Of a DNA stretch of 64,000 nt, positions 26,507 to 35,790 are shown in pieces. Position 1 is the first letter of the stretch. The number at the start of each line of letters is the position of its first letter. Both the position numbers and the translations under genes were made by a program. The notes below the pieces were generated by a model. The model was not told where the DNA came from. It ran no database searches and worked only from the letters and a program-made list of their open reading frames with translations. This DNA comes from Peptococcaceae bacterium BRH_c4b (GTDB lineage: Bacteria; Bacillota; Desulfotomaculia; Desulfotomaculales; Desulfocucumaceae), in contig LADO01000066.1 of the NCBI GenBank assembly GCA_000961595.1, forward strand, positions 47,484 through 111,483, given 5' to 3'.

Positions 26507-27724
26507 TCACGCAGCTGCCTTGCCCTTAATAATTTTTTTCAATATTTCCAGCCCCCTGTCAAACTGTTTGTCTGTCTTTTCCCTGGGATCGTCCTGCCCT
26601 ACCTCCACGTCCGGAATAATCCCCTTTTTATTGATATCGTGCTTGCCCGGGGTAAGGTAGCGGGCAGTGGTGAGCTTAAGCCCGGCCCCGTTGTCCAGCT
26701 CGAATACGGTCTGAACCACACCCTTGCCGAAAGTCTTATGGCCGACTAGAGTTCCGGAACGGGTATCTTTGATGGCCCCGGCCAGTATCTCGGCAGCACT
26801 GGCGCTGCCCTCGTTGACCAGCACCACCAGAGGCAGCCTCAGGTTGTTGCCCTGAGCAGGAAGCTCCTCTGTCTTGCCACCGCGGTATTCTATATAAACC
26901 ACCGGCCCCTTGGGCACAAAATTACCCGACACCTTAACCACCGATTGTAGTTCTCCCCCGGGGTTATCCCGCAGGTCCAGAAGGATCCCGTGCAGCCCGC
27001 CGGCTTTCAACTCGCCCAGAGCACGCTGTATTTCCTCCGAGGTCTTTTCGGAAAACTGAGAAATAATGATATAGCCTATGTTACCCGGCAGCATTTTCGC
27101 CTCCACGGTAGGCACGCTAATTTCCCGCCGGGTCAGCACCTTCACCAACGGCTTACCCTGGCCCTGGCGCACCAGGGTGAGGGAAACCTTCGTTCCCACC
27201 GGACCCCGCATCAACTGAACGGCGGTTTCCAGGTCAATACCCTTGGCGTCCCTTTCCCCGATTCTGGTGATGATATCCCCGGCTGTGATTCCCTTCTCGT
27301 AGGCCGGGGTATTCTGGTAAGTCCTGGCCACGGTGAGATAGTCGTCCTTAACCCCCACCAGTATGCCCAAACCGCCGAATGAACCCCTGATTTGCTCCTG
27401 CAGCTGAGAATATGTTTTTGGCTCAAGGTAGACTGAATAGGGATCCCCCAGAGCTTCAACTATCCCCTTTATTGCTCCATCCACCATGATCGTGGAATCA
27501 GTTTTATAAAGATACTGGTTTCGCACCAGGGAAACAACCTGAAACAAATTGCCGAAATGCTTATAATTCTTTACCAGCAGCCAGCCAGAAATCAGTGCAA
27601 TACCCAGAAAAACTACAGCAAGGCCGGTCAACCACCGGCCTTTATTGCTACTATAACTATTTCTGCCGTAATACAAAATGCTCCACCTTTCCGTTTGCGG
27701 GTCTGCCCCAGCATCAATTGCCAA
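26507..27724 (-). CDS. ctpA: Carboxy-terminal processing protease, S41 family
   Basis: A 405-residue membrane-anchored serine protease. A transmembrane helix lies at about residues 31-51, a PDZ domain at about 110-200 (FGGLGILVGVKDDYLTV, GITAGDIITRIG), and the S41 catalytic core after it: Ser307 in NEGSASAAEILAGA and Lys334 in HKTFGKGVVQT, the usual Ser-Lys dyad. The TTG start has GGAG 8 bases upstream. It is the last gene of the ftsE-ftsX-envC-ctpA run, a conserved order in Firmicutes in which the protease probably acts on wall-remodelling proteins outside the membrane. Confidence 0.95.
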   Translation of the reverse strand: MAIDAGADPQTERWSILYYGRNSYSSNKGRWLTGLAVVFLGIALISGWLLVKNYKHFGNLFQVVSLVRNQYLYKTDSTIMVDGAIKGIVEALGDPYSVYLEPKTYSQLQEQIRGSFGGLGILVGVKDDYLTVARTYQNTPAYEKGITAGDIITRIGERDAKGIDLETAVQLMRGPVGTKVSLTLVRQGQGKPLVKVLTRREISVPTVEAKMLPGNIGYIIISQFSEKTSEEIQRALGELKAGGLHGILLDLRDNPGGELQSVVKVSGNFVPKGPVVYIEYRGGKTEELPAQGNNLRLPLVVLVNEGSASAAEILAGAIKDTRSGTLVGHKTFGKGVVQTVFELDNGAGLKLTTARYLTPGKHDINKKGIIPDVEVGQDDPREKTDKQFDRGLEILKKIIKGKAAA

Positions 27725-27792
27725 TGGACTTGCTCCTATATTATACTACAATAACCCGCTGCCGATTACAACAAAATGGAAAGGGGAAAGAT

Positions 27793-27820
27793 GGGGTCTT
27801 ACAGGCTGTTAGCGAGATAA
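27793..27820. repeat. 28-bp repeat, copy 1 (inverse copy at 35475)
   Basis: Plus strand GGGGTCTTACAGGCTGTTAG continuing with CGAGATAA. The exact reverse complement occurs at 35475-35502. This copy lies between ctpA and the envC-like gene. Confidence 0.9.
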
Positions 27821-27831
27821 TGCTGCCTGGC

Positions 27832-28968
27832 TTACAAATATCCCGATGGGTTAACCGCACTGCCGCTTTTATACACCCCGAAATGCAGGTGCGGGCCGGT
27901 GGACATACCGGTGCTGCCGACCCTGCCGATGGACTGCCCCTTTACTACATCCTGTCCCTCGGAAACGGACTGGGCGGACAAATGGGCGTACAAACTGGTC
28001 AAACCGGCACCGTGGTCGATGATAATTACTTTACCATAGCCGCTCATGGTTCCCACATTGATCACCGTGCCGTTCTGGGCAGCTACCACTTTAGTGCCGC
28101 TGGGGGCAGGAATATCTATGCCTTCGTGACGGCGGACATATTTCAGTATGGGGTGCACCCTATTGCCGAAGGGGGAAGAAATGTTGCTGCGCCCGGGGAC
28201 AGGCCAGGTAAATACCCCGGTGCCTTTGGCCGGAACATCCTTCTGCTTTCTTTTCAGTATTTCCTTGATGATAGCCTGCTCTTTGGCTTCCAGTTGGTCC
28301 GCTTCCTGCTCAAAGCGGTCCAAATCCTCCTTGGCATCACCCATCAGTTCACTTTTTTCAGACTTTCTGGCTGCCAATTCATCCCTGGCCTGCTGCTGTT
28401 GAACAAGCAAAGAGGCAATCAGCTGCAGGCGGTTTTGATACTGGGCTTTTTCCTCTTCCACCATTTTCTTTTCTTCGTTAATCTTTTTGACGATCCCGGC
28501 ATCCCGGTTGATTACTCTTTTCAGCATGTCCAGCCGGTTGACAAATTCGCCGAAATCATCCGCATCCAGCAATATTTCCAGGTAACTGACATTCCCCGCC
28601 ACATACATGCCCCGCACCCGCTGGTTGAGCATTTTTTTGCTTTCCTCCAGCTTCTCCCTGGCCTCGGTTAAGGCCACCTCGGCACGCTTCAGCCCGGTCT
28701 GGGCTGCGCCAAGATTGGCGTTCAGCTGGGCAATCTGTTGCTCCCTGGAATCAATGGAATTATTAAGTACCGCCAGCTGTGAGGCATAACTCCGGACTTC
28801 CTTTTTTGACTCTGTTACTTGCTGGCGCTTCTGATTCAGCTTGTTTCTGGTTTCCTGCAGGCTCTGCTCCAGGCTGGTGCCCCAGGCGGAACCCGTCCAA
28901 ACCGCAGTTGCCGTGAAAACAACTGTCATCAAAAAGGCAATCTTTTTATAATGGCCATTGTTGCGCAA
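27832..28968 (-). CDS. EnvC-like murein hydrolase activator / M23 peptidase
   Basis: A 378-residue exported protein with a signal peptide (cleavage near AWG, residue 30), a long coiled coil at about 31-250 ([24 protein letters not shown] heptads) and a C-terminal LytM/M23 domain. The M23 zinc residues look complete: [11 protein letters not shown] (H-x3-D), YAHLS and HLHFG, so it may cut peptidoglycan itself rather than only activate amidases as E. coli EnvC does. It lies directly after ftsEX; FtsEX is known to control coiled-coil hydrolases of this shape (EnvC, PcsB). TTG start with GGAGG 10 bases upstream. Confidence 0.92.
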   Translation of the reverse strand: MRNNGHYKKIAFLMTVVFTATAVWTGSAWGTSLEQSLQETRNKLNQKRQQVTESKKEVRSYASQLAVLNNSIDSREQQIAQLNANLGAAQTGLKRAEVALTEAREKLEESKKMLNQRVRGMYVAGNVSYLEILLDADDFGEFVNRLDMLKRVINRDAGIVKKINEEKKMVEEEKAQYQNRLQLIASLLVQQQQARDELAARKSEKSELMGDAKEDLDRFEQEADQLEAKEQAIIKEILKRKQKDVPAKGTGVFTWPVPGRSNISSPFGNRVHPILKYVRRHEGIDIPAPSGTKVVAAQNGTVINVGTMSGYGKVIIIDHGAGLTSLYAHLSAQSVSEGQDVVKGQSIGRVGSTGMSTGPHLHFGVYKSGSAVNPSGYL

Positions 28969-29005
28969 GGATATCGAACCTCCAAACCATTAAACCTTTA
29001 ATCCG

Positions 29006-29893
29006 TTAAACCTTTAAAAATTTCCTGATGGAAAAGGCGCTGCCCAGGATCCCCACCACAACTCCCAACCCCAGCAGGCCTCCGATTACCACCAGCAGAG
29101 TATCCCGGTCCGTGACCAGGGTAACAAAGGGAAGCACTTCATCCAGCCGGTTCACCAGCGATATATAGCCCAGGTAAATCATGGCCGAAGCTATGACCGC
29201 GCCGGTAAAGCCCAAAATCATTCCTTCCAGCAGGAAGGGAAAACGCACAAACCAGTTGGTGGCCCCCAGGTATTTCATGATCCCTATTTCCTTGCGGCGG
29301 GCGAAAAGAGATAGCCGGATGGTAGTGGAAATCAATAGCAGGGCAGCCACCCCCAGCACTATGATCAGTCCGCCGCCGGCCAGTCGGACCCATTTAATTA
29401 CAGCCAGCAGCTTTTCCACCATACCGCGACCGTAGTTGATCTGGTCCACGCCCTTCATTTCTTCCAGCTCAGCAGCCAGAGCAGGGACGTTGTCAGCCTT
29501 TTCCGCCTTGACCCGGAAGGCATCCGGCAGGGGGTTTTCCTCCTCCAGGCCCTCCAGTATATCTTGCCGGTCACCCAGGTTTTTTTTCATCTCTTCCAGG
29601 GCCTCTTCCCGGGATATGAATTCCACAGTGGCTATACCCGGCGTCTTTTTCAGTTCCCTTTCCATATCCCTGACATCGACCCTGGACAGACCGGAATCCA
29701 GAAAGAGCCTGATTTCTACCCCGGATTCCAGGCTCCTGGTAAAGGCCTGGGCATTCATAACCAGTAGCAGGGAAATGCCCAGAATCAGCAGGGAGATAGT
29801 CACGGTGCCCACCGAGGCCAGGGAAAGCCAGGCGTTGCGAAACATGGAGGAAAAAGCCTCCCGCCAGTAGTAGGAAAGGGTGCTAAGATTCAT
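29006..29893 (-). CDS. ftsX: Cell division protein FtsX
   Basis: The membrane subunit of the FtsEX complex; 295 residues with an N-terminal cytoplasmic segment, one transmembrane helix at about 25-45, an extracellular domain at about 50-165 (VDVRDMERELKKTPGIATVEFIS) and three more helices in the C-terminal FtsX permease domain (LFARRKEIGIMKYLGATNWFVRFPF). The ATG at 29893 overlaps the ftsE stop (ATGAATCTTAG), with GGGG 9 bases upstream; the longer frame to 29917 is not supported. FtsEX signals to the envC-like hydrolase encoded next. Confidence 0.95.
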   Translation of the reverse strand: MNLSTLSYYWREAFSSMFRNAWLSLASVGTVTISLLILGISLLLVMNAQAFTRSLESGVEIRLFLDSGLSRVDVRDMERELKKTPGIATVEFISREEALEEMKKNLGDRQDILEGLEEENPLPDAFRVKAEKADNVPALAAELEEMKGVDQINYGRGMVEKLLAVIKWVRLAGGGLIIVLGVAALLLISTTIRLSLFARRKEIGIMKYLGATNWFVRFPFLLEGMILGFTGAVIASAMIYLGYISLVNRLDEVLPFVTLVTDRDTLLVVIGGLLGLGVVVGILGSAFSIRKFLKV

Positions 29894-30569
29894 TGCTGTA
29901 AACCCCGCTTTCCTCATCGCGGGTGATCCGGCCGCCGGTCATGGAAAGTACCCTTTTTTTCATGGTGTTCACTATATCCCTGGCATGGGTGGCCATCAAT
30001 ATTGTGGTACCCTTACTGTTAATTTCATTAAATAGGTTCATCAGTTCCCAGGAAGTGTCCGGGTCCAGGTTGCCCGTGGGTTCGTCGGCAATAATCAGTA
30101 CGGGATTATTTACGATGGCACGGGCGATGCATACCCTTTGCTGCTCACCGCCGGATAGCTGGGACGGCATTACCCCGGCCTTGTCCTTTAGCCCCACCTG
30201 GGACAGCACCAAAGGCACCCTGTCCCTGATGGCCCGGCCGGACGAACCGGTTACCTGCATAGCAAAAGCCACGTTTTCAAATACGGTTTTTTGGGGCAGT
30301 AGCCGAAAGTCCTGAAAAACCATGCCTATTTTCCTGCGCAGCAGTGGTACTTCCCGTCCCTTCAGCCGGGTTATGTTCTTGCTGTTAAAAAGCGCCTGCC
30401 CCCGTGAGGGCATTTCTTCCCGGAAAATTATTTTTATCAGGCTGGACTTCCCGGCGCCGCTGGGACCCACCAGAAAAACAAACTCCCCCTTGCGGATTTG
30501 CACGGTAACATCGTTTAAAGCCTTAACCCCATTGGGATATATTTTTGAAACATTATAAAATTGAATCAT
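29883..30569 (-). CDS. ftsE: Cell division ATP-binding protein FtsE
   Basis: An ABC ATPase of 228 residues: Walker A GPSGAGKSSLI near residue 36, Q-loop VFQDFRLLPQ, signature QLSGGEQQRVCIARA, Walker B VLIIADEPTGNLD and H-loop ATHARDIV. It forms the cytoplasmic engine of FtsEX, coupling ATP hydrolysis to wall hydrolysis at the septum. GAGG lies close upstream of the ATG, and the gene overlaps ftsX by 11 bases. It heads the four-gene unit. Confidence 0.97.
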   Translation of the reverse strand: MIQFYNVSKIYPNGVKALNDVTVQIRKGEFVFLVGPSGAGKSSLIKIIFREEMPSRGQALFNSKNITRLKGREVPLLRRKIGMVFQDFRLLPQKTVFENVAFAMQVTGSSGRAIRDRVPLVLSQVGLKDKAGVMPSQLSGGEQQRVCIARAIVNNPVLIIADEPTGNLDPDTSWELMNLFNEINSKGTTILMATHARDIVNTMKKRVLSMTGGRITRDEESGVYSNES

Positions 30570-30770
30570 GCTGCACCTCGCATTCTGCCTGCTTCACCGA
30601 AACATTTCGACATTTACAACAAAAGTCCTTTCCAATAAGCAGATAAAAAAGGTAAATTAAACTAAATTGGCGAAATTAAAATTAGCCCTGAATTTACGCC
30701 TAGATGGAACTTTTTGGCTTACACCATCGTCTTTATTTTGATCATGAATAATTAAAGGGAGGGTTATTAA

Positions 30771-32573
30771 TTGATAAAGAGATTAGTTACCGCAGGAATT
30801 ACCATAGCATTGTCCGTGTCTGTTTTGATAACTCCGCTCAGCGCGGAGGCAGCCGTAACCCCGGGCAAAACATACAGCGACACCACCGGGCACTGGTCGC
30901 TACAGGTGGTGGAGGAGACTTCAGCCATCGGGCTGATGAAGGGCTACCCGGGCAATTATTTCAAACCCGAGGGACTGGTGAGCAGACTGGAGGCCATAGC
31001 CATCATCATCCGGGCCATGGGCCTGGAGGAACAGGCTCTGAAAACAAAAGCCGCAGACAGCGGCATTACCATGCCCCCGGGCATGACCTGGGGAAAGGGT
31101 CACCTGGTACTGGCCGTCCAAAATGGGCTTTTGAGCAAGGAATACGTACCGGCGCTGAAATACAGGGAACCCATCACCCGGGCGGAAGTGGCCACCCTGG
31201 TGGCGGTGGCGCTGAATATAAAAGGAGACCCGGCCAAACTGACCTATGCGGACAACAGCACCATACTGGAATTGTACAAACCTTACGTGGCCGCAGTAAC
31301 CGAAAAGAATATCATGAGCGGGCTGGGGGAGAACAAATTTGGCTCCAACCAGAGCATGAAAAGGGGCCAGATGGCTGCACTGATGGCCAAGGTATCCCGG
31401 GACGGCTGGTTCAAATACGGTGCTGACCGGCTGATTAGCGGAACGGTGGTCAGCCTGGACTCCACCAGCGGCCTGTTGGTGCTGAAAAAGACCGATGGTA
31501 CATCTGTGCAAAAAAATTTAACCAGCAAACCAGCGATTTTTAAGGATGGTAAACTAGCCGGCCTGGCTGATATCAAATACGATACCCCTGTAGTGGTAGG
31601 TATGAATGAAACCGAAACACAGTTTCAATATGTGGAAATACTTGAAGCGCCTGTTTCGAATACCCAGACCCCCGACTACACAGTCACCGGTAAAGTAGTC
31701 ACCGCCCCCGGCGCAGTCGGCAGCAGCATTACCATAGCCGGCGGAACCAGTAGCGAAAAAAGCTATACCCTAACCACCGGCGTTGTGGTCAAGGACAGCA
31801 CGGAAACAACCTCCCTTGCTGCGGTGACTGCGGGTAAATATGTGACCACCCAGATAAAGGACAGCCAGATATACAGCATCCAGATACTATCCACCGTATC
31901 CACCTGGGGAACTATAGCCTCCGTGGATTCCGGTTCTTTGAAAATGTCCGACGGCAGCGGTGGCAGCTACACCTACACGGTGAAAAGCGGGGAAACCATC
32001 ATCAGCGGCGGCGCCGGCAGCATATCCCTGAGCGACCTGAAAGCAGGAGACAAAGTAAAGGTAACGTCCTCCCTGGGACAGGTGCTGGAGATAGACGTAA
32101 GCGGTGAGGACAGATTTTCCGGAAATTATGTAGAAGGCGAAATTACTGGTTTGAGACTGGGCTCCAGCCCGAGAATTACAGTGGAAGACGAGGATGGCGA
32201 CATAGAAACATATGATATCACCAACGACACGGAAATAACCAGGGACGGCGACGACATCTACAAAGAAGACATAATGATCGGGGCCGAGGTCAAAGTAAAA
32301 TTTGATGGCGACAACGCACTTGAAATTGAAGTCACTAACGACGAAGACATCACGGTTAAAGGTGAAGTGACCAGTGTAGACACAAGCAACGACCGGATTA
32401 CCATCGAGCAGGACAGCGGTGAAAGATTCCGGCTGGACGTGGACCGGGACTGCAGCTTCAGGGATTACGTGGACAGTGACGTGTCAGATCTGGGTGATGT
32501 AGAATCAGGCTGGCAGGTTACACTGACCCTGGAGAAAGGCGAAGTTACCTACCTGAAAGTAACCGAAAATTAG
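30771..32573 (+). CDS. Surface protein with three SLH domains and beta-rich repeats
   Basis: A 600-residue exported protein: signal peptide 1-28 (ending SAEAA), three SLH repeats at about 32-78 (DTTGHWSLQVVEETSAIGLM, then KGYPGNYFKPEG), 98-145 and 160-210 (GENKFGSNQSMKRGQM). From about 215 there are repeated beta-rich units of 60-90 residues with the pattern GTVxSLDSTSGLLVLKKTDG / ITGLRLGSSPRITVEDEDGD / GEVTSVDTSNDRITIEQDSG, rich in Asp and Glu, ending at the C-terminus. These could bind calcium, as many S-layer proteins do. TTG start with AGGGAGGG 7 bases upstream. It stands alone between the divergent ftsE and the convergent transketolase genes. Confidence 0.88.
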   Translation: MIKRLVTAGITIALSVSVLITPLSAEAAVTPGKTYSDTTGHWSLQVVEETSAIGLMKGYPGNYFKPEGLVSRLEAIAIIIRAMGLEEQALKTKAADSGITMPPGMTWGKGHLVLAVQNGLLSKEYVPALKYREPITRAEVATLVAVALNIKGDPAKLTYADNSTILELYKPYVAAVTEKNIMSGLGENKFGSNQSMKRGQMAALMAKVSRDGWFKYGADRLISGTVVSLDSTSGLLVLKKTDGTSVQKNLTSKPAIFKDGKLAGLADIKYDTPVVVGMNETETQFQYVEILEAPVSNTQTPDYTVTGKVVTAPGAVGSSITIAGGTSSEKSYTLTTGVVVKDSTETTSLAAVTAGKYVTTQIKDSQIYSIQILSTVSTWGTIASVDSGSLKMSDGSGGSYTYTVKSGETIISGGAGSISLSDLKAGDKVKVTSSLGQVLEIDVSGEDRFSGNYVEGEITGLRLGSSPRITVEDEDGDIETYDITNDTEITRDGDDIYKEDIMIGAEVKVKFDGDNALEIEVTNDEDITVKGEVTSVDTSNDRITIEQDSGERFRLDVDRDCSFRDYVDSDVSDLGDVESGWQVTLTLEKGEVTYLKVTEN

Positions 32574-32577
32574 CAAG

Positions 32578-32615
32578 TAAAAATGAGTCAGGGACAATTC
32601 CCAGACTCATTTTTA
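32578..32615. terminator. Bidirectional terminator between SLH gene and transketolase
   Basis: Perfect 12-bp stem TAAAAATGAGTC / GACTCATTTTTA with a 14-base loop, giving a run of T on either strand. It serves the convergent genes on both sides. Confidence 0.9.
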
Positions 32616-32623
32616 CCCTTGTA

Positions 32624-33565
32624 TCATTTTTTCATTTTCAGCACTGCTTTGACTGCTTCCACAATTCCCGCTGGAGTCATATTGTACTTCTCCAGCAGCG
32701 CCTTGGAATCGCCGGATTCACCGAACACATCGGGCAGGCCAACCCGCTTTATGGGAACGGGATAATTCTCTCCCAACACCTCGGCCACCGCACCGCCCAG
32801 ACCGCCTATGATACTGTGTTCCTCAGCGGTAACCACTGCCCCGGTCTCCTTTGCCGCTTTAACCAGGGCTTCAATATCAATGGGTTTAATGGTGTGGATA
32901 TTCAGCACCCTGGCATTTATACCTTCGGTGGCAAGAGATTCCGCCGCTTCCTTTGCTGTAGCCACCATTATCCCGGTAGCCACGATAGTAACGTCGGAAC
33001 CTTCCCGCATTACCAATGCCTTGCCGGGCTCAAAAACAAAATCGTCGCCATGCAGGTCAGGCACCCCGGACCTCCCCAGGCGTATGTATACAGGACCCTT
33101 CATGGCTGCAGCAGCCCGCACCGCACCGGCGGTTTCCGCCGCGTCGGCGGGCACAAATACGGTCATATTGGGCAGGCAGCGCATTACCGCTATATCCTCC
33201 ACGGACTGGTGCGAGCCGCCGTCCTCCCCTACGGTTATACCGGCGTGGGTGGCCGCTATTTTAACATTAAGCCTGGTGTAGGCTATGGAATTTCTGATTT
33301 GCTCAAAGGCCCTGCCGCTGGCAAATATGGCAAAGGAACTGGCAAAGGGTGTCTTGCCCGCCGCCGCCAGTCCTGCAGCGGTACCCATCATATTCTGCTC
33401 AGCCACACCCATGTTGAACAGTCGATCCGGAAACAGCTTGCCGAAATCGGCGGTTTTGGTGGATTTGGTCAGGTCGGCGTCCAGCACAACAATATTGGGA
33501 TTCTCCTTGCCCAACTCCGCCAGAGCTTTTCCGTACGCCTCTCTGGTCGCTACTAATTTTCCCAT
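32624..33565 (-). CDS. Transketolase, C-terminal subunit
   Basis: A 313-residue protein matching the pyrimidine-binding and C-terminal domains of transketolase: VVLDADLTKSTKT near residue 26, NMGVAEQNMMGTAAGLA near 51, THAGITVGEDGGSHQSVEDIA, then the C-terminal domain (DVTIVATGIMV, TAEEHSIIGGLGGAV). Together with the separate N-terminal subunit encoded just upstream it forms the thiamine-diphosphate enzyme of the non-oxidative pentose phosphate pathway. Split transketolases are usual in archaea and many Clostridia. The two genes are 72 bases apart, with a repeat hairpin between them. Confidence 0.95.
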   Translation of the reverse strand: MGKLVATREAYGKALAELGKENPNIVVLDADLTKSTKTADFGKLFPDRLFNMGVAEQNMMGTAAGLAAAGKTPFASSFAIFASGRAFEQIRNSIAYTRLNVKIAATHAGITVGEDGGSHQSVEDIAVMRCLPNMTVFVPADAAETAGAVRAAAAMKGPVYIRLGRSGVPDLHGDDFVFEPGKALVMREGSDVTIVATGIMVATAKEAAESLATEGINARVLNIHTIKPIDIEALVKAAKETGAVVTAEEHSIIGGLGGAVAEVLGENYPVPIKRVGLPDVFGESGDSKALLEKYNMTPAGIVEAVKAVLKMKK

Positions 33566-33600
33566 TTATATATTCACCTGCTTATAAATATTTTGAGTCA

Positions 33601-33641
33601 GTGAGTCAGAGTAAGTCAGGGAACCGTCCCCCTTGACTCAC
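33601..33641. repeat. Hairpin overlapping the stop of the transketolase N-subunit gene
   Basis: GTGAGTCA at 33601-33608 pairs with TGACTCAC at 33634-33641, and the loop contains GGGAACCGTCCCCC, related to the GGGGACGGTTCTT hairpin family. The TGA stop of the gene at 33638 is part of the right arm. Confidence 0.7.
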
Positions 33642-34456
33642 GCCAGCTCGGCCAGCGCCTGCTTCAGCTCATCGGGCTTGGGGGCGGCCCCGTGCCAGCT
33701 GGCCTTGTTCTCCATAAAGGATACACCTTTACCTTTTACCGTTTCCGCTATAATCATCTGAGGCTTGCCTTTAACCTCTTTGGCCCTGGCCACAGCGCTC
33801 AGAATTTCTTTTATGTCATGCCCGTTGATCACCTGAACGTCCCAGCCGAAGGCCCGCCATTTATCCGGCAGCGGTTCGGGGGACATCACATCCATAATGC
33901 GTCCGTCTATCTGCAGATTATTGTGGTCCAGAAAAGCGGTTACGTTGTCCAAACCGTAGTGGGCGGCGGCCATGGCGGCCTCCCAGATCTGCCCCTCCTG
34001 GGACTCCCCATCCCCAATCATTGCAAAAACACGGTAGTCGCGCTTATCCAGCCTGGCCGCCAGGGCCATGCCGTTGGCAGCGGAGAGTCCCTGTCCCAGA
34101 GAGCCTGTGGACATTTCCACCCCGGGCAGCTTTTTCATGTCCGGGTGCCCCTGCAGGGGACTGCCCAGTTTGCGCAGAGTGAGTAAATCCTCTTCGGGGA
34201 AATACCCCCTCCCGGCCAGCGCCGCATATAATACGGGGGCCGCATGTCCTTTGGACAATACGAAACGATCCCGGTCAGGCCAGTCCGGCCTTTGGGGGTC
34301 CAGGCGCATTACGTTGAAATAGAGGGCCGTAACAATGTCCGCCGCGGAAAGGGATCCTCCCGGGTGACCGGATCCTGCTGCGGCCACCATTTCCACAATC
34401 TTTCTCCTGATGTGCTTGGCCTGTACTTCCAGTTCCTCCACTGTGTAGGGTTGCAT
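33638..34456 (-). CDS. Transketolase, N-terminal subunit
   Basis: A 272-residue thiamine-diphosphate-binding subunit: [21 protein letters not shown] near residue 27, [27 protein letters not shown], and the diphosphate/metal motif [14 protein letters not shown] near residue 150 followed by [16 protein letters not shown]. It needs the C-terminal subunit encoded downstream to complete the active site. The stop codon falls in a short palindrome, as with several other genes in this window. Confidence 0.95.
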   Translation of the reverse strand: MQPYTVEELEVQAKHIRRKIVEMVAAAGSGHPGGSLSAADIVTALYFNVMRLDPQRPDWPDRDRFVLSKGHAAPVLYAALAGRGYFPEEDLLTLRKLGSPLQGHPDMKKLPGVEMSTGSLGQGLSAANGMALAARLDKRDYRVFAMIGDGESQEGQIWEAAMAAAHYGLDNVTAFLDHNNLQIDGRIMDVMSPEPLPDKWRAFGWDVQVINGHDIKEILSAVARAKEVKGKPQMIIAETVKGKGVSFMENKASWHGAAPKPDELKQALAELA

Positions 34457-34603
34457 GTGACTTTTTCCTCCCAGTTTTATTTAACTCACCCGCCGGGAAG
34501 TCCCCACCCTGAGCCTTCCTTACTCACGAAGTAAGAGTGAAGGGTGGGGATGAAAGGCAGGCATGTCTTCTCAAGAACTCTTGTTCTGTTTCTGTTATCA
34601 TTA

Positions 34604-35455
34604 TCACCGCGGTGTTTTGGTGAGAGGCTTGAAACCCTCCCCCAGCACCTCGTGCACATCCGCCATTACCACAAAGGCCCCGGGATCCTCCCGGTGCACC
34701 AGATCTTTCAGCACCGTCACCTGGGAGCGGTTAACCACCACCAGCAGAACATCTTTATCTGCTCCGGTATACATCCCACGACCTTTCAGAGCGGTGGCCC
34801 CGCGGTTCATCTGATTCAGCACAGCTTCGGCGATGGCATCGGAATTTTCGGATATAATAATAAAGGCCTTGGCATAGCTAATACCCTCCTGCACCAGATC
34901 TATCAGCCAGGCCGTAACAAATATGGTAATCAGGGCATACATGCCCAGTTCCCACGAATTAAAGGCAAAACCAGCCGCCAACACCACCATGGCATCCACC
35001 AGAAAGAGCAGCTGCCCCACATTAGCCCCGGTGTATGTACGCAATACCGCCGCCGCCAAATCGGTGCCGCCAGTGGTCCCCCGGAAGCGAAAGACCAATC
35101 CCAGACCCAGACCAACCAAAACCCCCCCGAATACGCTGGCCAGCATGGGATCTTTTGTAAGCACAGGCATATAGGGAGCCAGTGCGTCCACCAGCAGGGA
35201 AAGGCTGATAGTACCGTACAGGGAGCGAAAACCAAATTTCAATCCCAGGCGGTAGATGCCCATCAAAAAAAGCGGGACGTTCAGCACCAGCATGGTCATG
35301 CCCACCGGCGCGCCGGCAAGATAATGAACAACAATGGCTATGCCGCTAACTCCCCCGGCAGCTATCTTATTGGGAATGAGAAAAAGATCAAGGCCCAGGG
35401 TGGTAAGCAGCACACCCGCGGTTACCCCGATAAACTCTATGAATAAACCTAGCAT
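34604..35455 (-). CDS. YitT family membrane protein
   Basis: A 283-residue integral membrane protein with five or six helices in the first 190 residues (IEFIGVTAGVLLTTLGLDLF, GGVSGIAIVVHYLAG, VGMTMLVLNVPLFLMGIY) and a cytoplasmic C-terminal DUF2179 domain (AFIIISENSDAIAEAVLN, GRGMYTGADKDVLLVVVNR). This domain order is the YitT/DUF161 family; transport of small solutes has been suggested but the function is not settled. GGAG lies 10 bases upstream of the ATG. Confidence 0.9.
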   Translation of the reverse strand: MLGLFIEFIGVTAGVLLTTLGLDLFLIPNKIAAGGVSGIAIVVHYLAGAPVGMTMLVLNVPLFLMGIYRLGLKFGFRSLYGTISLSLLVDALAPYMPVLTKDPMLASVFGGVLVGLGLGLVFRFRGTTGGTDLAAAVLRTYTGANVGQLLFLVDAMVVLAAGFAFNSWELGMYALITIFVTAWLIDLVQEGISYAKAFIIISENSDAIAEAVLNQMNRGATALKGRGMYTGADKDVLLVVVNRSQVTVLKDLVHREDPGAFVVMADVHEVLGEGFKPLTKTPR

Positions 35456-35474
35456 AGCGCAGTCTCTCCAGCAA

Positions 35475-35502
35475 TTATCTCGCTAACAGCCTGTAAGACC
35501 CC
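35475..35502. repeat. 28-bp repeat, copy 2 (inverse of 27793-27820)
   Basis: Exact reverse complement of the sequence at 27793-27820, here 20 bases upstream of the yitT start. Confidence 0.9.
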
Positions 35503-35723
35503 GTCCTCAAAGTCGGGAATCAACAGGCTCTAAGGGTTCGGTAGGAGAATAACCCCTTCCGAACCCAAGGCTCACTTATATTCAGCTTTATCATAACCAC
35601 GACGGGGGGAAATATGAAAAAGTTGCCACGACTTTTAATATTTCTGTGCCATGCAGAATTATCCTCCATCCTGTCGAAAGAAAAAACCCGCCGGAAGCGG
35701 GTGGAAATTTAGGGACGGTTCTT

Positions 35724-35784
35724 GGCAATTGGGGACGGTTCTTGCTTGCCTTTCTCAGGCAAGCAAGAACCGTCCCCAATTGCC
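35724..35784. repeat. 28-bp-arm hairpin, GGGGACGGTTCTT family
   Basis: Perfect arms 35724-35751 and 35757-35784 with loop TTCTC. It ends 7 bases before the prfB stop codon region and could end prfB transcription. Confidence 0.93.
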
Positions 35785-35790
35785 CCACCT

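Larger units (their letters stand above)
35456..35790. other. Repeat-rich gap between yitT and prfB
   Basis: This 335-base gap holds the 28-bp repeat (35475-35502), a hairpin GGGTTCGG / CCGAACCC (35534-35566), a lone arm AGGGACGGTTCTTGG at 35711-35725 and the 28-bp-arm hairpin at 35724-35784. No gene was found. Confidence 0.7.

Noticed and set aside
32624..34456. Transketolase split by mutation
   Set aside because: Both parts are complete domains with own starts and stops; two-subunit transketolases are normal in many Clostridia and archaea.
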